DNA of 64,000 nt, taken from positions 62,001 to 126,000 of the forward strand of contig NZ_WHOA01000237.1 in the NCBI RefSeq assembly GCF_013141715.1, in the 5' to 3' direction. The translations under genes and the position numbers were made by a program. Shown one piece after another: positions 54,267 through 63,145 of the stretch. Each line of letters begins with the position of its first letter. Within the stretch, counting starts at the first letter, position 1. Source of the DNA: Paenibacillus phytorum. Its GTDB lineage: Bacteria; Bacillota; Bacilli; Paenibacillales; NBRC-103111. The notes beneath the pieces were generated by a model, which was not told the DNA's origin, did no database searches, and saw only the letters and a program-made list of their open reading frames with translations.

Positions 54267-55145
54267 ATGGCTTTTATCGAAATGACTGTCCCTCCGCTGC
54301 CGCACTACATTACAAGCGGTTTCAGCACGATATCCAAAGGCAGCAAACATCCGAGCAGACGCAATATCCAAGTATTTGATTTACTAATCACCACATCGGG
54401 CTGCTTCTACATAGGCGAGGAGGATGCTAGGTTTGAGGTAGCAGCTGGACAAGCCGTTATTCTAAGACCGGACAGCTATCATTTCGCTACAGAAGTCTGT
54501 TCCGAGCTGACGGGTACTTATTGGATGCATTTCCACGCAGGTGGACCATGGGCTATGGTAGACCATACGGTCCAACCTATACCTCTGGAAGATCCAACAC
54601 AAACCCCAATTGAGCCATTTGCTGTAGAGCCCTTTACGATACGGATCCCTCAATATACAACACTTCTGCAGCCTGAAAAAACCTATGACCTGTTTGAACA
54701 ACTTCAGCAGCTGCAACCAAGTGCTCATATGAGCAGTGTCCGTTTTGCGCAGCAGCAGCTTTTTCATGAATTATTGCGCCAGCTTTCCGCTACCACGGAC
54801 AGCGATCATCCATCACCTTCCACGGCCTGCGCGGAAAAAGCGGCCTCCTATTTAAGGCAGCATTACAAATCGTCTGTTTCAGCCAAAGAGCTCGGCGATC
54901 ACGTCAATTTCCACCCTGTTTACATTGCACGCTGCATGCAAAAGGAATATGGCTGTTCCCCGACGGAATACCTGCTCAGGTTAAGGATCCAGCAGGCTAA
55001 GCTGCTGCTGCTTCAAACCGATCTTCCCGTTGCGCACATAGCTGAAGAGGTTGGTTTTGAGCAGCCTGCCTATTTTGCCACCTGCTTCACCAAAATGGAA
55101 GGTATCTCTCCTCGCAAGTACAGGCAGCGGTTCTCGCGGGGGTAA
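54267..55145 (+). CDS. AraC family transcriptional regulator
   Basis: 292 residues. The N-terminal cupin-like sensor includes VFDLLITTSGCFYIGEEDARFEVAAGQAVILRPDSYHFA. The C-terminal double helix-turn-helix has HYKSSVSAKELGDHVNFHPVYIARCMQKEYGCSPTEYL and the AraC signature FEQPAYFATCFTKMEGISPRKYR. AAAAGGTG precedes the ATG at 54,267; the frame extends to 54,159 without a ribosome site. It is divergent from the MATE gene, its likely target. Confidence 0.92.
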   Translation: MAFIEMTVPPLPHYITSGFSTISKGSKHPSRRNIQVFDLLITTSGCFYIGEEDARFEVAAGQAVILRPDSYHFATEVCSELTGTYWMHFHAGGPWAMVDHTVQPIPLEDPTQTPIEPFAVEPFTIRIPQYTTLLQPEKTYDLFEQLQQLQPSAHMSSVRFAQQQLFHELLRQLSATTDSDHPSPSTACAEKAASYLRQHYKSSVSAKELGDHVNFHPVYIARCMQKEYGCSPTEYLLRLRIQQAKLLLLQTDLPVAHIAEEVGFEQPAYFATCFTKMEGISPRKYRQRFSRG

Positions 55146-55225
55146 TTAACCAACAACTCGAAGGCATATATAGGCTAACTTCAAAATACAGTTAACTTAT
55201 ATAACTTAGAGGGAGTTGACTTGAT

Positions 55226-55468
55226 ATGGAAGAACAACAAAATGCGCCTGTCCTAAGTGTAAAAGATTGGATGATTACCATCCTGCTCCTTGCGATTCCA
55301 CTTGTGAATATTGTGATGTTATTCGTGTGGGCATTCAGTAAAGGAGAAAACCCTACAAAATCTAATTATGCCAAAGCAAGCTTAATCTGGGCTCTCATCG
55401 GAATCGGTCTCTATTTTATTTTCTTTGTCCTCTTCTTCGGCGCAATGATGTCGAATATGAATCAATAA
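55226..55468 (+). CDS. Small two-helix membrane protein of unknown function
   Basis: 80 residues with two membrane segments (about 14-34 and 48-72) joined by a short polar loop (SKGENPTKSNYAKAS). The layout resembles small membrane proteins widespread in bacilli without assigned function. GAGGGAG lies about 8 bases before the ATG, and a terminator follows. It stands alone between a regulator and an MFS gene. Confidence 0.75.
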   Translation: MEEQQNAPVLSVKDWMITILLLAIPLVNIVMLFVWAFSKGENPTKSNYAKASLIWALIGIGLYFIFFVLFFGAMMSNMNQ

Positions 55469-55483
55469 AACCTTCTCCTGCAC

Positions 55484-55528
55484 AGCTATCCTCCATGCGG
55501 CCGTAACCGCTTGGGGATAGCTCTTTTT
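55484..55528 (+). terminator. Terminator after the small membrane protein gene
   Basis: AGCTATCC (55,484-55,491) pairs with GGATAGCT (55,515-55,522), with an inner GCGG/CCGC stem and a CTTTTT tail. Confidence 0.85.
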
Positions 55529-55566
55529 ATGTTATACTGGAAAAAAATGATAAGGAGTCTACGAAC

Positions 55567-56766
55567 ATGGCTTCCCCCTTACATTGGAAAAAGTCACTAT
55601 GGATTCTATGGGGCGCTAATTTCTCCGTTATGTGCGGCATGAATCTCGTTCTTCCGTTTCTACCGCTCTACATCGGAGAACTCGGGGTTCAAGATCTTGG
55701 CGAAATTGTACGTTGGACAGGCTGGATTGTTGCAGCACAGTTCATCACATCGTTTCTCACTCAGCCGCTCTGGGGAGCAATTGCGGATCGACGCGGACGT
55801 AAAATCATGCTGCTTCGCGCCGGGTTCGGGATGGCGATTGTGACAGCACTCATGGGCATCGTCACGTCACCTTGGCAGCTGCTGTCTTTGCGGCTGCTCA
55901 ACGGTATCTTCTCCGGCTTCATCTCCATGGCGGTGTCTCTTCAAGCTTCCGTTACACCGCCGGAGCATTCGGGCAAATCGCTCGGCACCTTACAAACAGG
56001 AACTATCGCCGGATCGCTCATCGGCCCCTTACTTGGAGGCTTGCTGGCAGGTTTCTTCGGTTACAGCCATGTGTTTTTCTTCACTGGAGGGCTCATGCTC
56101 TGCGCGAGCATCATCGTCATGATTTTCATTAAAGAGGAGCGTAAGCCTCCCTCTAAGAAAAAAGAACGACAGCGCACAGATTGGCGGCTGTTTCGGCCTT
56201 TGCTCCCGGTCTTCGCTGCTTCCCTGATCACACAGATCGGAATGATGAGCATCGAGCCGATTGTGACGGTGTACGCGAAGACCTTATATACCGGTAGCCA
56301 CTTGGAGCTGATCGCTGGTCTAATCGTTGCGATTACCGGCATCGCGAACTTGTTCGGCGCTCCATCCTTAGGGAGACTCGGTGACCGTATCGGTCAGCGC
56401 AAAACGCTTGTAATCGCCTTATCTATGGCGGCACTTGCCTTCATCCCGCAGGCTTTTGCCACTAGCATCACTATGCTCCTAGTCGGCAGGTTCCTGCTCG
56501 GGCTGTTCATCGGCGGCATGATTCCCTCTCTGAACGCGCTGGTCATGAAGCTAGCGCCTACTCAGATTCAAGGGACCGCTTACGGCTTTAATACCTCATC
56601 GCTGTTCCTAGGCAATCTGATTGGCCCCTTAATTGGCAGCCATCTTGCGGCAGCGTACGGTTTCACATCCGTCTTCTATGTCACGATGGGCATTTTACTG
56701 CTCTGTGCTGGATTCGTCTATACGAATCGCAGTTTAGACAGTCATTACCATTCAAAAACGGCTTAA
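55567..56766 (+). CDS. MFS family multidrug-type efflux transporter
   Basis: 399 residues with 12 predicted membrane segments. The MFS motif A copies are GAIADRRGRKIMLLRAG and GRLGDRIGQRKTLVIAL. Motif C, typical of antiporters, is GTIAGSLIGPLLGGLLAG. It is most like the MdtG/YfmO group of drug exporters. ATAAGGAG precedes the ATG. A TATACT -10-like box overlaps the terminator of the preceding gene. Confidence 0.9.
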   Translation: MASPLHWKKSLWILWGANFSVMCGMNLVLPFLPLYIGELGVQDLGEIVRWTGWIVAAQFITSFLTQPLWGAIADRRGRKIMLLRAGFGMAIVTALMGIVTSPWQLLSLRLLNGIFSGFISMAVSLQASVTPPEHSGKSLGTLQTGTIAGSLIGPLLGGLLAGFFGYSHVFFFTGGLMLCASIIVMIFIKEERKPPSKKKERQRTDWRLFRPLLPVFAASLITQIGMMSIEPIVTVYAKTLYTGSHLELIAGLIVAITGIANLFGAPSLGRLGDRIGQRKTLVIALSMAALAFIPQAFATSITMLLVGRFLLGLFIGGMIPSLNALVMKLAPTQIQGTAYGFNTSSLFLGNLIGPLIGSHLAAAYGFTSVFYVTMGILLLCAGFVYTNRSLDSHYHSKTA

Positions 56767-56799
56767 CACAACCATTTCTTTTAAAATTGGAGGATAACT

Positions 56800-57480
56800 A
56801 TGAAACACGAAATTTTATATAAAGGCGCATTTCCTATGTTGAAGGTAGAGCTTGAAGCAGGCGAGAATATCAAGGCGGAAGCTGGAGCCATGGTCTCTAT
56901 GTCCCCCAATATCGAGCTTAAGGGAACCGTAGAGGGCGGTCTCATGCGCGGTTTAGGCCGAATGCTGAGCGGTGAGAAATTCTTCTTCCAAGAACTAACA
57001 CCAACCAGAGGATCGGGCGAGGTTTTGCTTGCACCTACTGTCATTGGCGATATCGAGGCCGTAGAACTAGACGGATCCTACAAGCTGTATGTGCAAAAAG
57101 ATGGCTTTCTTGCTGGAACATCCGGCATTCAGGTGAATACGAAAATGCAAAACCTGATGAGTGGGTTTATGTCAGGCGAGGGCTTTTTCATCGTTGAAAT
57201 TAGCGGAAAAGGCACCGTCTTCCTTTCCTCTTACGGCGCTATTCATGCCATAAATCTAGCTCCAGGGCAAGAAGTAATCATCGATAATGGACATCTTGTC
57301 GCTTGGCCAGATTATACGCAGTATACGATTGAAAAAGCAGCCAAAGGCTGGTTATCCAGTTTGACGAGCGGCGAGGGCGTTGTCTGCCGATTCCGCGGCG
57401 AGGGTGTCGTGCTTATTCAAACAAGGAATCCGCAGGGTTTCGGCGGGTGGATTAAGCAGTTCATTCCAGGTGGCAGATAA
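56800..57480 (+). CDS. AIM24 / TIGR00266 family protein
   Basis: 226 residues, beta-rich, no signal peptide. Family blocks are GAFPMLKVELEAGENIKAEAGAMVSMSPNIELK, ITPTRGSGEV-like PTRGSGEVLLAP, GEGFFIVEISGKGTVFLSSYGAI and the end VVLIQTRNPQGF. The fold resembles tubby-like/AIM24 double-psi trimers. Role in bacteria is unknown. TTGGAGGA precedes the ATG. It follows the MFS gene by 33 bases and may be co-transcribed. Confidence 0.9.
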   Translation: MKHEILYKGAFPMLKVELEAGENIKAEAGAMVSMSPNIELKGTVEGGLMRGLGRMLSGEKFFFQELTPTRGSGEVLLAPTVIGDIEAVELDGSYKLYVQKDGFLAGTSGIQVNTKMQNLMSGFMSGEGFFIVEISGKGTVFLSSYGAIHAINLAPGQEVIIDNGHLVAWPDYTQYTIEKAAKGWLSSLTSGEGVVCRFRGEGVVLIQTRNPQGFGGWIKQFIPGGR

Positions 57481-57500
57481 GTATAATGGTGTCTTGTAAG

Positions 57501-57588
57501 CTGGGTGGCCTGAGACTGAGAGCTAAATCGAAGTGGAGTAACTCCGTAATTTGGAACCCCTGATTTCATTCAGTGCATCCTCACCCAG
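57501..57588 (+). ncRNA. Candidate structured RNA element, unidentified
   Basis: CTGGGTG (57,501-57,507) closes with CACCCAG (57,582-57,588). Inside, CTAAAT/ATTTGG (57,523-57,528 / 57,549-57,554) extends into a GTGGAG/CTCCGT hairpin, and CTGA/TCAG (57,560-57,573) forms a second arm. This gives a three-way-junction shape. I do not recognise a riboswitch class. No gene start follows closely; a strong terminator lies 215 bases downstream. Confidence 0.4.
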
Positions 57589-57591
57589 AAT

Positions 57592-57775
57592 GCTGTATTT
57601 TCTACAACTTTAATCAAGCAAATCCGTGTTACCTCGTCCAAATGTTGCAGAACATACAATAATTCTGCCTAAAAGTAACCGTTTTGCTCAAAATCCTGCA
57701 AAATTGTTGTACATGATACAACATCTCCAGCTTTGAAGGATGAAAATAAGGAAATTGTTGTACGCTGTACATCAT
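57592..57775. repeat. Cluster of TGTTGTA/TACAACA palindromic words
   Basis: It contains ATGCTGTATTTTCTACAAC (57,591-57,609), TGTTGTA-CATGA-TACAACA (57,705-57,723) and TTGTTGTACGCTGTACATCA (near 57,754-57,773). Similar words occur at 6152-6266. No ORF with a ribosome site is present. Confidence 0.55.
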
Positions 57776-57802
57776 TCAGGCAGGTAAACTAATCTATCCT
57801 GA

Positions 57803-57842
57803 AAAAAAACGAGAATTCCTCACAGGGGGTTCTCGTTTTTTT
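57803..57842. terminator. Strong A/T-flanked terminator hairpin
   Basis: AAAAAAACGAGAA (57,803-57,815) is mirrored by TTCTCGTTTTTTT (57,830-57,842), with CC/GG inside. It ends any transcript from the AIM24 side and is symmetrical enough to act both ways. Confidence 0.88.
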
Positions 57843-57878
57843 GATGATATTATGATAAAATGGTTCTATCATATAAAC

Positions 57879-57900
57879 TTGGTTTTATATACAAAACCAA
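57879..57900. promoter_or_regulatory. IclR-type operator candidate
   Basis: TTGGTTTT and AAAACCAA flank ATATAC as a perfect 8-bp inverted repeat, 56 bases before the IclR gene start and next to AT-rich promoter-like sequence. Confidence 0.55.
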
Positions 57901-57955
57901 AAAATAGAAACGCAATGTATTCGAACGATCGCTTTGCGAACAAGGAGGCCCTAAC

Positions 57956-58705
57956 ATGGATGATAAATACCGCGTTCCGGCCATCGAACGTGCACACCTA
58001 ATTCTCAAAGAAATCTCTCTGCATCCTGGTGAGTTGAAGCTAATCGACTTGTCACGAACGCTCGCTATTAACAAAAGCTCAATGTACTCATTGTTATTAA
58101 CTATGGAAAACTTGGGGTGGATCGAAAAGGAGACCGGAGAAACCTACCGGTTAGGAAGAGAATTGTCTCGTTTCGGCCATGCCGCCATGCAGCAGCGAGA
58201 CTTGAATGAATCCTTCCACAAGGAAGCAGCCATATCCAAGCTGAAGCTGGGCGAATCGTTCCAACTTGCCAAATTAGATGGCAAAGAAGTCCTTTATATC
58301 GCTAAAGAGGAAGCACTTACGCCTGTTAGGCTCGCTTCTGAACCAGGCATGCGGTTGCCTGCACATGCCACCGCACTCGGTAAGGTCATGCTGGCTGATC
58401 TGAGCGATGAGGAAATGGATTCGCTTTATCGTTCTGACCAAGAACCATTTCCACATTTAACGGTTCAATCCATTACCTCTTTACAAGCATTAAAACAAAG
58501 TTTAGAGCAAATCCGACAACAAGGCTATGCACTAGATTTGGAGGAAGCCGTGCTTGGATTTAGCTGCGCGGCGGCTCCGATCCGCAATGCCCAAGGCCAA
58601 GTCATTGCTGCTGTCAGCTGCTCCATGATGTCTCTGCAATGGGAACAAAAGAAGCAGTCCTGTATAGAAGAAATTTGTAATCTGGCTCATAAACTATCTG
58701 AATAA
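57956..58705 (+). CDS. IclR family transcriptional regulator
   Basis: 249 residues. The N-terminal winged helix is VPAIERAHLILKEIS, LIDLSRTLAINKSSMYSLLLTMENLGWI. The C-terminal GAF-like effector domain has SEPGMRLPAHATALGKVMLADL and GYALDLEEAVLGFSCAAAPI, with IclR hallmarks. AAGGAGG lies about 7 bases before the ATG. It heads a three-gene unit with an SDR and a FAH-family hydrolase and probably controls it through the inverted repeat at 57,879-57,900. Confidence 0.93.
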   Translation: MDDKYRVPAIERAHLILKEISLHPGELKLIDLSRTLAINKSSMYSLLLTMENLGWIEKETGETYRLGRELSRFGHAAMQQRDLNESFHKEAAISKLKLGESFQLAKLDGKEVLYIAKEEALTPVRLASEPGMRLPAHATALGKVMLADLSDEEMDSLYRSDQEPFPHLTVQSITSLQALKQSLEQIRQQGYALDLEEAVLGFSCAAAPIRNAQGQVIAAVSCSMMSLQWEQKKQSCIEEICNLAHKLSE

Positions 58706-58719
58706 AAAGGAGAATTCTC

Positions 58720-59493
58720 ATGCGATTACGAGACAAAATCATTCTCATCACAGGTGCAGGATCAGGAATTGGCAAAAGTACTGCTCTCTTATTTGGACAA
58801 GAAGGTGCGCAAGTCATCGTCAACGATCTCGACGTCGTCAAAGGACAGGAGACAGCGGATGAAATTATCGGGGCTGGCGGAGCTGCTACGTATATACAAG
58901 CGGACGTTACCCAAGCAGACTCCGTCAGTCAGATGGTAGAGCAAATCATACAGGCACATGGCCGTATTGACGTGCTTTTCAACAATGCCGGAATTAGCGG
59001 TGTAGGCGCGCTTCATGAGCTAGAACCTGACGCCTGGGACCGCATCATGAGCGTTAATGTCAAAGGTGTATTCTTACCTTCTAAGTATGTCGTGCCGCAT
59101 ATGATGGAACGCAAATCCGGTTCTATTATTAATATGTCTTCCTGTATCGCTGAAATAGGTCTGGCCCGCCGGGCATCTTATGCAGCAACCAAAGGCGCTG
59201 TTCTCGCATTAACGAAATCCATGCAGGTGGATTATGCCGCCTATGGCATTCGAGTGAATGCGCTGCTGCCGGGGACCATTTTAACCCCGTTCGTAGAAAA
59301 CTATCTCCGCACTTCCTACGACGATCCTGAAGCAGCCATCGCCTCTTTGAAATCTAGGCAGTTAAGCAACGAATTGGGTCGCCCGGAAGACGTCGCGCTA
59401 GCGGCATTGTTCCTCGCTTCAGACGATTCCAAATTCATGATGGGTTCACCATTATATATAGACGGAGGCGTGACTTTCGGCAAAAACGCTTAG
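58720..59493 (+). CDS. Short-chain dehydrogenase/reductase
   Basis: 257 residues, classical SDR. Cofactor motif TGAGSGIGKS and NNAG block LFNNAGISG are clear. The catalytic residues are Ser in NMSSCIAEIG and Tyr/Lys in YAATKGA. Asp in NDLDV after beta-2 suggests NAD+ over NADP+. With the FAH-family hydrolase downstream, it may oxidise a keto-deoxy sugar acid, as in the non-phosphorylated L-rhamnose/L-fucose route. That pathway assignment is inference. A start with AAAAGGAG follows the IclR stop by 14 bases. Confidence 0.88.
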   Translation: MRLRDKIILITGAGSGIGKSTALLFGQEGAQVIVNDLDVVKGQETADEIIGAGGAATYIQADVTQADSVSQMVEQIIQAHGRIDVLFNNAGISGVGALHELEPDAWDRIMSVNVKGVFLPSKYVVPHMMERKSGSIINMSSCIAEIGLARRASYAATKGAVLALTKSMQVDYAAYGIRVNALLPGTILTPFVENYLRTSYDDPEAAIASLKSRQLSNELGRPEDVALAALFLASDDSKFMMGSPLYIDGGVTFGKNA

Positions 59494-59559
59494 TTAGATG
59501 GCCTGCTATTATTTAATCATTTACTTATTCACTCATACATTAATTCAGGAGGTTTTCAA

Positions 59560-60459
59560 ATGAAACTGCTTACTTTCAGGAAAAATGATGCGTTAACTCT
59601 AGGCGTCCAAACCGAGTTTGGCGTGCTGGATGTCGTTCAAGCTGTCAAGCAACTGGCGCCAGCATTCACAGTCCCTGCCACTGTTCACGAAGCCATTAAT
59701 GGCGGGGCAACCGCTACCGATGCACTACTTAACCTTGTTAATCTTGTCCTAGAGCGCGAAGACCGTGCTTCCTTGCTGCTAAGCGAAGAGACAATGATTT
59801 ACGGCCCCTGCGTTACGCATCCTAACAAAATCATTTGCGTAGGTCTGAACTATCGCAAGCATGCCGAAGAAACGAATGCCCCGATCCCGCAATACCCGAT
59901 TCTTTTCAACAAATTTAATAATACGCTTACCGGGCACGGACATGACATTGCACTACCTCGTGTAACCAAGGAGGTCGATTACGAATGCGAGCTGGTTATC
60001 GTAATTGGTAAGCAGGCCAAGTATATCTCCAAAGAACAAGCCTTGGAGCACGTGTACGGATACTGCTGCGTGAATGACCTTTCTGCGCGTGATTTGCAAA
60101 TGCGGACCCAGCAATGGCTGCTTGGCAAATCGTGCGATGACTTCAGTCCACTCGGTCCTTATCTAGTGACTGCGGATGAAGTTGGCAACCCGAATGACCT
60201 TCAGATTAGCACCACAGTCAACGGCAAAGTACGTCAAAACTCGAACACGGCGGATATGATTTTCCACTGTGACGAAATTGTCAGTTATATTTCTCAGCAT
60301 ATGACGCTATATCCAGGGGACATCATACTAACTGGTACACCGGAAGGTGTTGTGCTCGGCGATCCAGTTGATAAGCGCGTATACTTAAAAGACGGCGATG
60401 TCGTGACGATTTCTATCGAGAAATTAGGCAGCTTAACTAATCGCATGGTTAACGAGTAA
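59560..60459 (+). CDS. Fumarylacetoacetate hydrolase (FAH) family protein
   Basis: 299 residues. The C-terminal FAH domain has KIICVGLNYRKHAEE, the metal ligands in DYECELVIVIGK (E.E) and VNDLSARDLQ (D), and PGDIILTGTPEGV. Family members hydrate or cleave C-C bonds in acylpyruvates, catechol meta-cleavage products or 2,4-diketo-3-deoxy sugar acids. The length fits the single-domain acylpyruvase/keto-deoxy-acid group, not the 420-residue tyrosine-pathway FAH. CAGGAGG precedes the ATG. Confidence 0.9.
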   Translation: MKLLTFRKNDALTLGVQTEFGVLDVVQAVKQLAPAFTVPATVHEAINGGATATDALLNLVNLVLEREDRASLLLSEETMIYGPCVTHPNKIICVGLNYRKHAEETNAPIPQYPILFNKFNNTLTGHGHDIALPRVTKEVDYECELVIVIGKQAKYISKEQALEHVYGYCCVNDLSARDLQMRTQQWLLGKSCDDFSPLGPYLVTADEVGNPNDLQISTTVNGKVRQNSNTADMIFHCDEIVSYISQHMTLYPGDIILTGTPEGVVLGDPVDKRVYLKDGDVVTISIEKLGSLTNRMVNE

Positions 60460-60505
60460 CTAGCTTTCGCGTTTAAAACGGAATCCAAAAGCTCCACTAT
60501 ACAGC

Positions 60506-60536
60506 AAAGAGCAAGCCGCAGCGGCTTGCTCTTTTT
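60506..60536. terminator. Bidirectional terminator between FAH and thiolase genes
   Basis: AAAGAGCAAGCCGC (60,506-60,519) and its complement (60,521-60,534) make a long stem followed by T on the plus strand. It serves both convergent operons. Confidence 0.9.
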
Positions 60537-60542
60537 CTCCAT

Positions 60543-61727
60543 TTATCCCCGCTTGACCAACATGGCAACACCTTGTCCGCCGCCAATACATAAGGCAGCC
60601 ACACCCAGCTTGCCTTCTCTCTTCTCCAGCTCATGCAGCAGCGTAACCAGAATGCGGGCTCCGCTTGCACCAATCGGGTGTCCAATGGCAATCGATCCTC
60701 CATTGACATTTAATATCTCCCGCGGGATGCCCAGCTCGCGGCCAACGGCTAAAGACTGTGAAGCAAAAGCTTCATTCAGTTCAAATAAATCAATGCTATC
60801 GAGTCGAACTCCCGTTTTACGGAGCAATTTATGAACAGCATCAACAGAGCCCATTCCCATCATGGATGGATCTAAGGCAGCATTCGCATAGCCTTTGATG
60901 CGAGCTAAGGGCTTAAGTCCAAGCTCCTTAGCCTTATCCGCAGCCATAACAACCAGCACAGCGGCTCCGTCATTAATGCCAGAAGCGTTGCCAGCCGTAA
61001 CTGTTCCTTCTTTTTTGAAAGCAGGTCGAAGCTTGCCCAGAACCTCAGCTGTTGTACCTGCCCGAGGAAACTCATCTTGCGCGAATAGCACCTGGTCGCC
61101 TTTTCTTTGCGGGATGGCTACTGGAACGATCTCATCCTTGAATCTGCCGGATGCAATCGCCTGCTCCGCTTTCAGCTGGCTCCAAGCAGCAAACTCATCC
61201 TGCTCTGCACGTGTAACGCGATGATGCTCCGCTATATTCTCGGCCGTGATGCCCATATGGATGTCGCACATCGCGCACCACAAACCATCCCGAATCATCG
61301 AATCGACCATGGTGCTGTCACCAAGCCGCAGGCCTGAACGAGCCCCGGGCAGCAGATAAGGCGCCTGCGTCATATTTTCCATACCGCCTGCCACCACGAT
61401 ATCCGCATCTCCGAGGCTCACAGACTGTGCCGCCAGCATGACGGACTTCAGGCCCGAACCACACACCTTGTTAATCGTCATCGCTGGAACGAATTGCGAA
61501 TACCCCGCTTTCAGCCAAGCTTGCCGGGCTGGGTTTTGCCCAAGTCCAGCCTGAAGCACGTTACCCATAATGACTTCGTCTACTTGGCTGTCAACCAGAT
61601 TAGCTCTCTTCAGAGCCTCTTGGATAACCGTACTGCCTAGCTGCGGAGCAGATATGTCCGCCAAAGCTCCCTGAAAGCTGCCAACAGCTGTTCGAACTGC
61701 GCTAACGATAACGACTTCTCTACTCAT
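60543..61727 (-). CDS. Acetyl-CoA C-acetyltransferase (thiolase)
   Basis: 394 residues. The thiolase signatures are complete: acyl-enzyme Cys89 in [31 protein letters not shown], and the second Cys in CIGGGQGVA. The start overlaps the ScoB gene by 8 bases. Next to the CoA-transferase and 3-hydroxybutyrate dehydrogenase it would split acetoacetyl-CoA into two acetyl-CoA, the last step of ketone-body use. Confidence 0.95.
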   Translation of the reverse strand: MSREVVIVSAVRTAVGSFQGALADISAPQLGSTVIQEALKRANLVDSQVDEVIMGNVLQAGLGQNPARQAWLKAGYSQFVPAMTINKVCGSGLKSVMLAAQSVSLGDADIVVAGGMENMTQAPYLLPGARSGLRLGDSTMVDSMIRDGLWCAMCDIHMGITAENIAEHHRVTRAEQDEFAAWSQLKAEQAIASGRFKDEIVPVAIPQRKGDQVLFAQDEFPRAGTTAEVLGKLRPAFKKEGTVTAGNASGINDGAAVLVVMAADKAKELGLKPLARIKGYANAALDPSMMGMGSVDAVHKLLRKTGVRLDSIDLFELNEAFASQSLAVGRELGIPREILNVNGGSIAIGHPIGASGARILVTLLHELEKREGKLGVAALCIGGGQGVAMLVKRG

Positions 61728-62400
61728 AACGATCTCCTTTGCTCATCTGAGGTTCATTTTGAAGAAGAGGACTAATTGTAAACCGCGCTTCCGTGTTGGC
61801 GAGAACCTCTTCCATCGTTACACCTGGGTGTATGCCCGATAACACCATGCCCTCATCTGTAAAATCAAAAACGGCTAAATCCGTGATCAGACGATTCACT
61901 ACACCTTTGCCTGTCAGTGGCAGGGTGCATGCCTTTTTAACCTTAGACTCCCCTGCTCTATTCACATGTTCCATGATGACAATGATCCGTTTGGCGCCGT
62001 TGACCAAATCCATAGCGCCGCCCATCCCTTTCACCATTTTTCCGGGAATCATCCAGTTGGCAAGGTCACCGTTCTCCGCTACCTCCATACCCCCAAGAAT
62101 GGCCAAGTCAATATGGCCGCCCCGGATCATAGCGAACGATTCTGCACTGTCAAAAAAAGAAGCGCCCGCCACAGCTGTTACCGTTTCTTTGCCGGCATTA
62201 ATCAAATCCGGATCTTCTTCTCCAACGTAAGGGTAGGCACCGATGCCCAGAAGCCCATTTTCCGATTGCAGCATAACCGTCATTTCTGGCGGTATATAAT
62301 TGGCTACGAGTGTAGGCAAGCCAATGCCTAAATTGACATACATGCCCTCTTTAATTTCATCAACGGCACATTGAATAATCGTTAAACGGTCATTTTTCAT
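61720..62400 (-). CDS. scoB: 3-oxoacid CoA-transferase subunit B
   Basis: 226 residues. The catalytic Glu lies in [11 protein letters not shown]. Other blocks are [36 protein letters not shown] and [19 protein letters not shown]. With subunit A it transfers CoA from succinyl-CoA to acetoacetate. The ATG overlaps the subunit A stop (ATGA). Confidence 0.96.
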   Translation of the reverse strand: MKNDRLTIIQCAVDEIKEGMYVNLGIGLPTLVANYIPPEMTVMLQSENGLLGIGAYPYVGEEDPDLINAGKETVTAVAGASFFDSAESFAMIRGGHIDLAILGGMEVAENGDLANWMIPGKMVKGMGGAMDLVNGAKRIIVIMEHVNRAGESKVKKACTLPLTGKGVVNRLITDLAVFDFTDEGMVLSGIHPGVTMEEVLANTEARFTISPLLQNEPQMSKGDRYE

Positions 62401-63104
62401 ACCGATACCTCCTTACTTCGAACGGTGAGACGCTCAATCCGTTTTTCATAGGACGCACCCTTTACAATCCGCTGCACATAAATACCTGGTGTATGAATAT
62501 CGTCTGGGCTCAACTCGCCTACCTGCACAATTTCTTCAACCTCAACAATCGTCACTTTCCCTGCTGCTGCTGCCAACGGATTAAAGTTACGCGATGTTTT
62601 GCGGAAAACCAGATTGCCCAGCGGGTCAGCTTTCCAAGCTTTGACCAAGGCAAAATCACCAAGAATCCCTTTTTCCAACAAATAGGTGCGTCCTTCAAAT
62701 GTTTTGTGTTCTTTACCTTCTGCGACTAAAGTACCTACGCCTGAAGCTGTATAGAACCCCGGAATGCCCGCTCCGCCTGCGCGAATTCGTTCGGCAAGCG
62801 TCCCTTGTGGAACCAGCTCGACTTCGAGTTCTCCGCTTAAAAACTGCTGCTCAAACGTTTTGTTTTCTCCCACGTAGGAGGAAATCATTTTCTTGATTTG
62901 TTTGTTGGCCAGCAGCAGTCCAAGTCCACAATCATCAACCCCGCAGTTGTTGCTAACTACGCATAAATCTTTGGTTCCTTGCGCTTTAAGCGCTGCAATC
63001 AAATTCTCCGGAATCCCGCAAAGCCCGAAACCGCCAACAATTAACGTGGCTCCGTCACGAATATCCGTTACAGCTTCCTCTATGGAAGAACATATTTTAT
63101 TCAT
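62397..63104 (-). CDS. scoA: 3-oxoacid CoA-transferase subunit A
   Basis: 235 residues. The CoA-transferase I signature is [19 protein letters not shown], followed by [31 protein letters not shown] and [19 protein letters not shown]. It partners ScoB. It lies second or third in the operon after the dehydrogenase gene (about 40 bases away). Confidence 0.96.
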   Translation of the reverse strand: MNKICSSIEEAVTDIRDGATLIVGGFGLCGIPENLIAALKAQGTKDLCVVSNNCGVDDCGLGLLLANKQIKKMISSYVGENKTFEQQFLSGELEVELVPQGTLAERIRAGGAGIPGFYTASGVGTLVAEGKEHKTFEGRTYLLEKGILGDFALVKAWKADPLGNLVFRKTSRNFNPLAAAAGKVTIVEVEEIVQVGELSPDDIHTPGIYVQRIVKGASYEKRIERLTVRSKEVSV

Positions 63105-63145
63105 GATGATCCATCTCCTATTCCTATCCCTAGGTTGATCTATAT

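Noticed and set aside
57501-57588. TPP riboswitch
   Set aside because: CCTGAGAC and GAACCCCTGAT recall TPP motifs, but the P3 arm is missing before CTGAGA, the GCGTAGGG part is absent and no thiamine gene follows.
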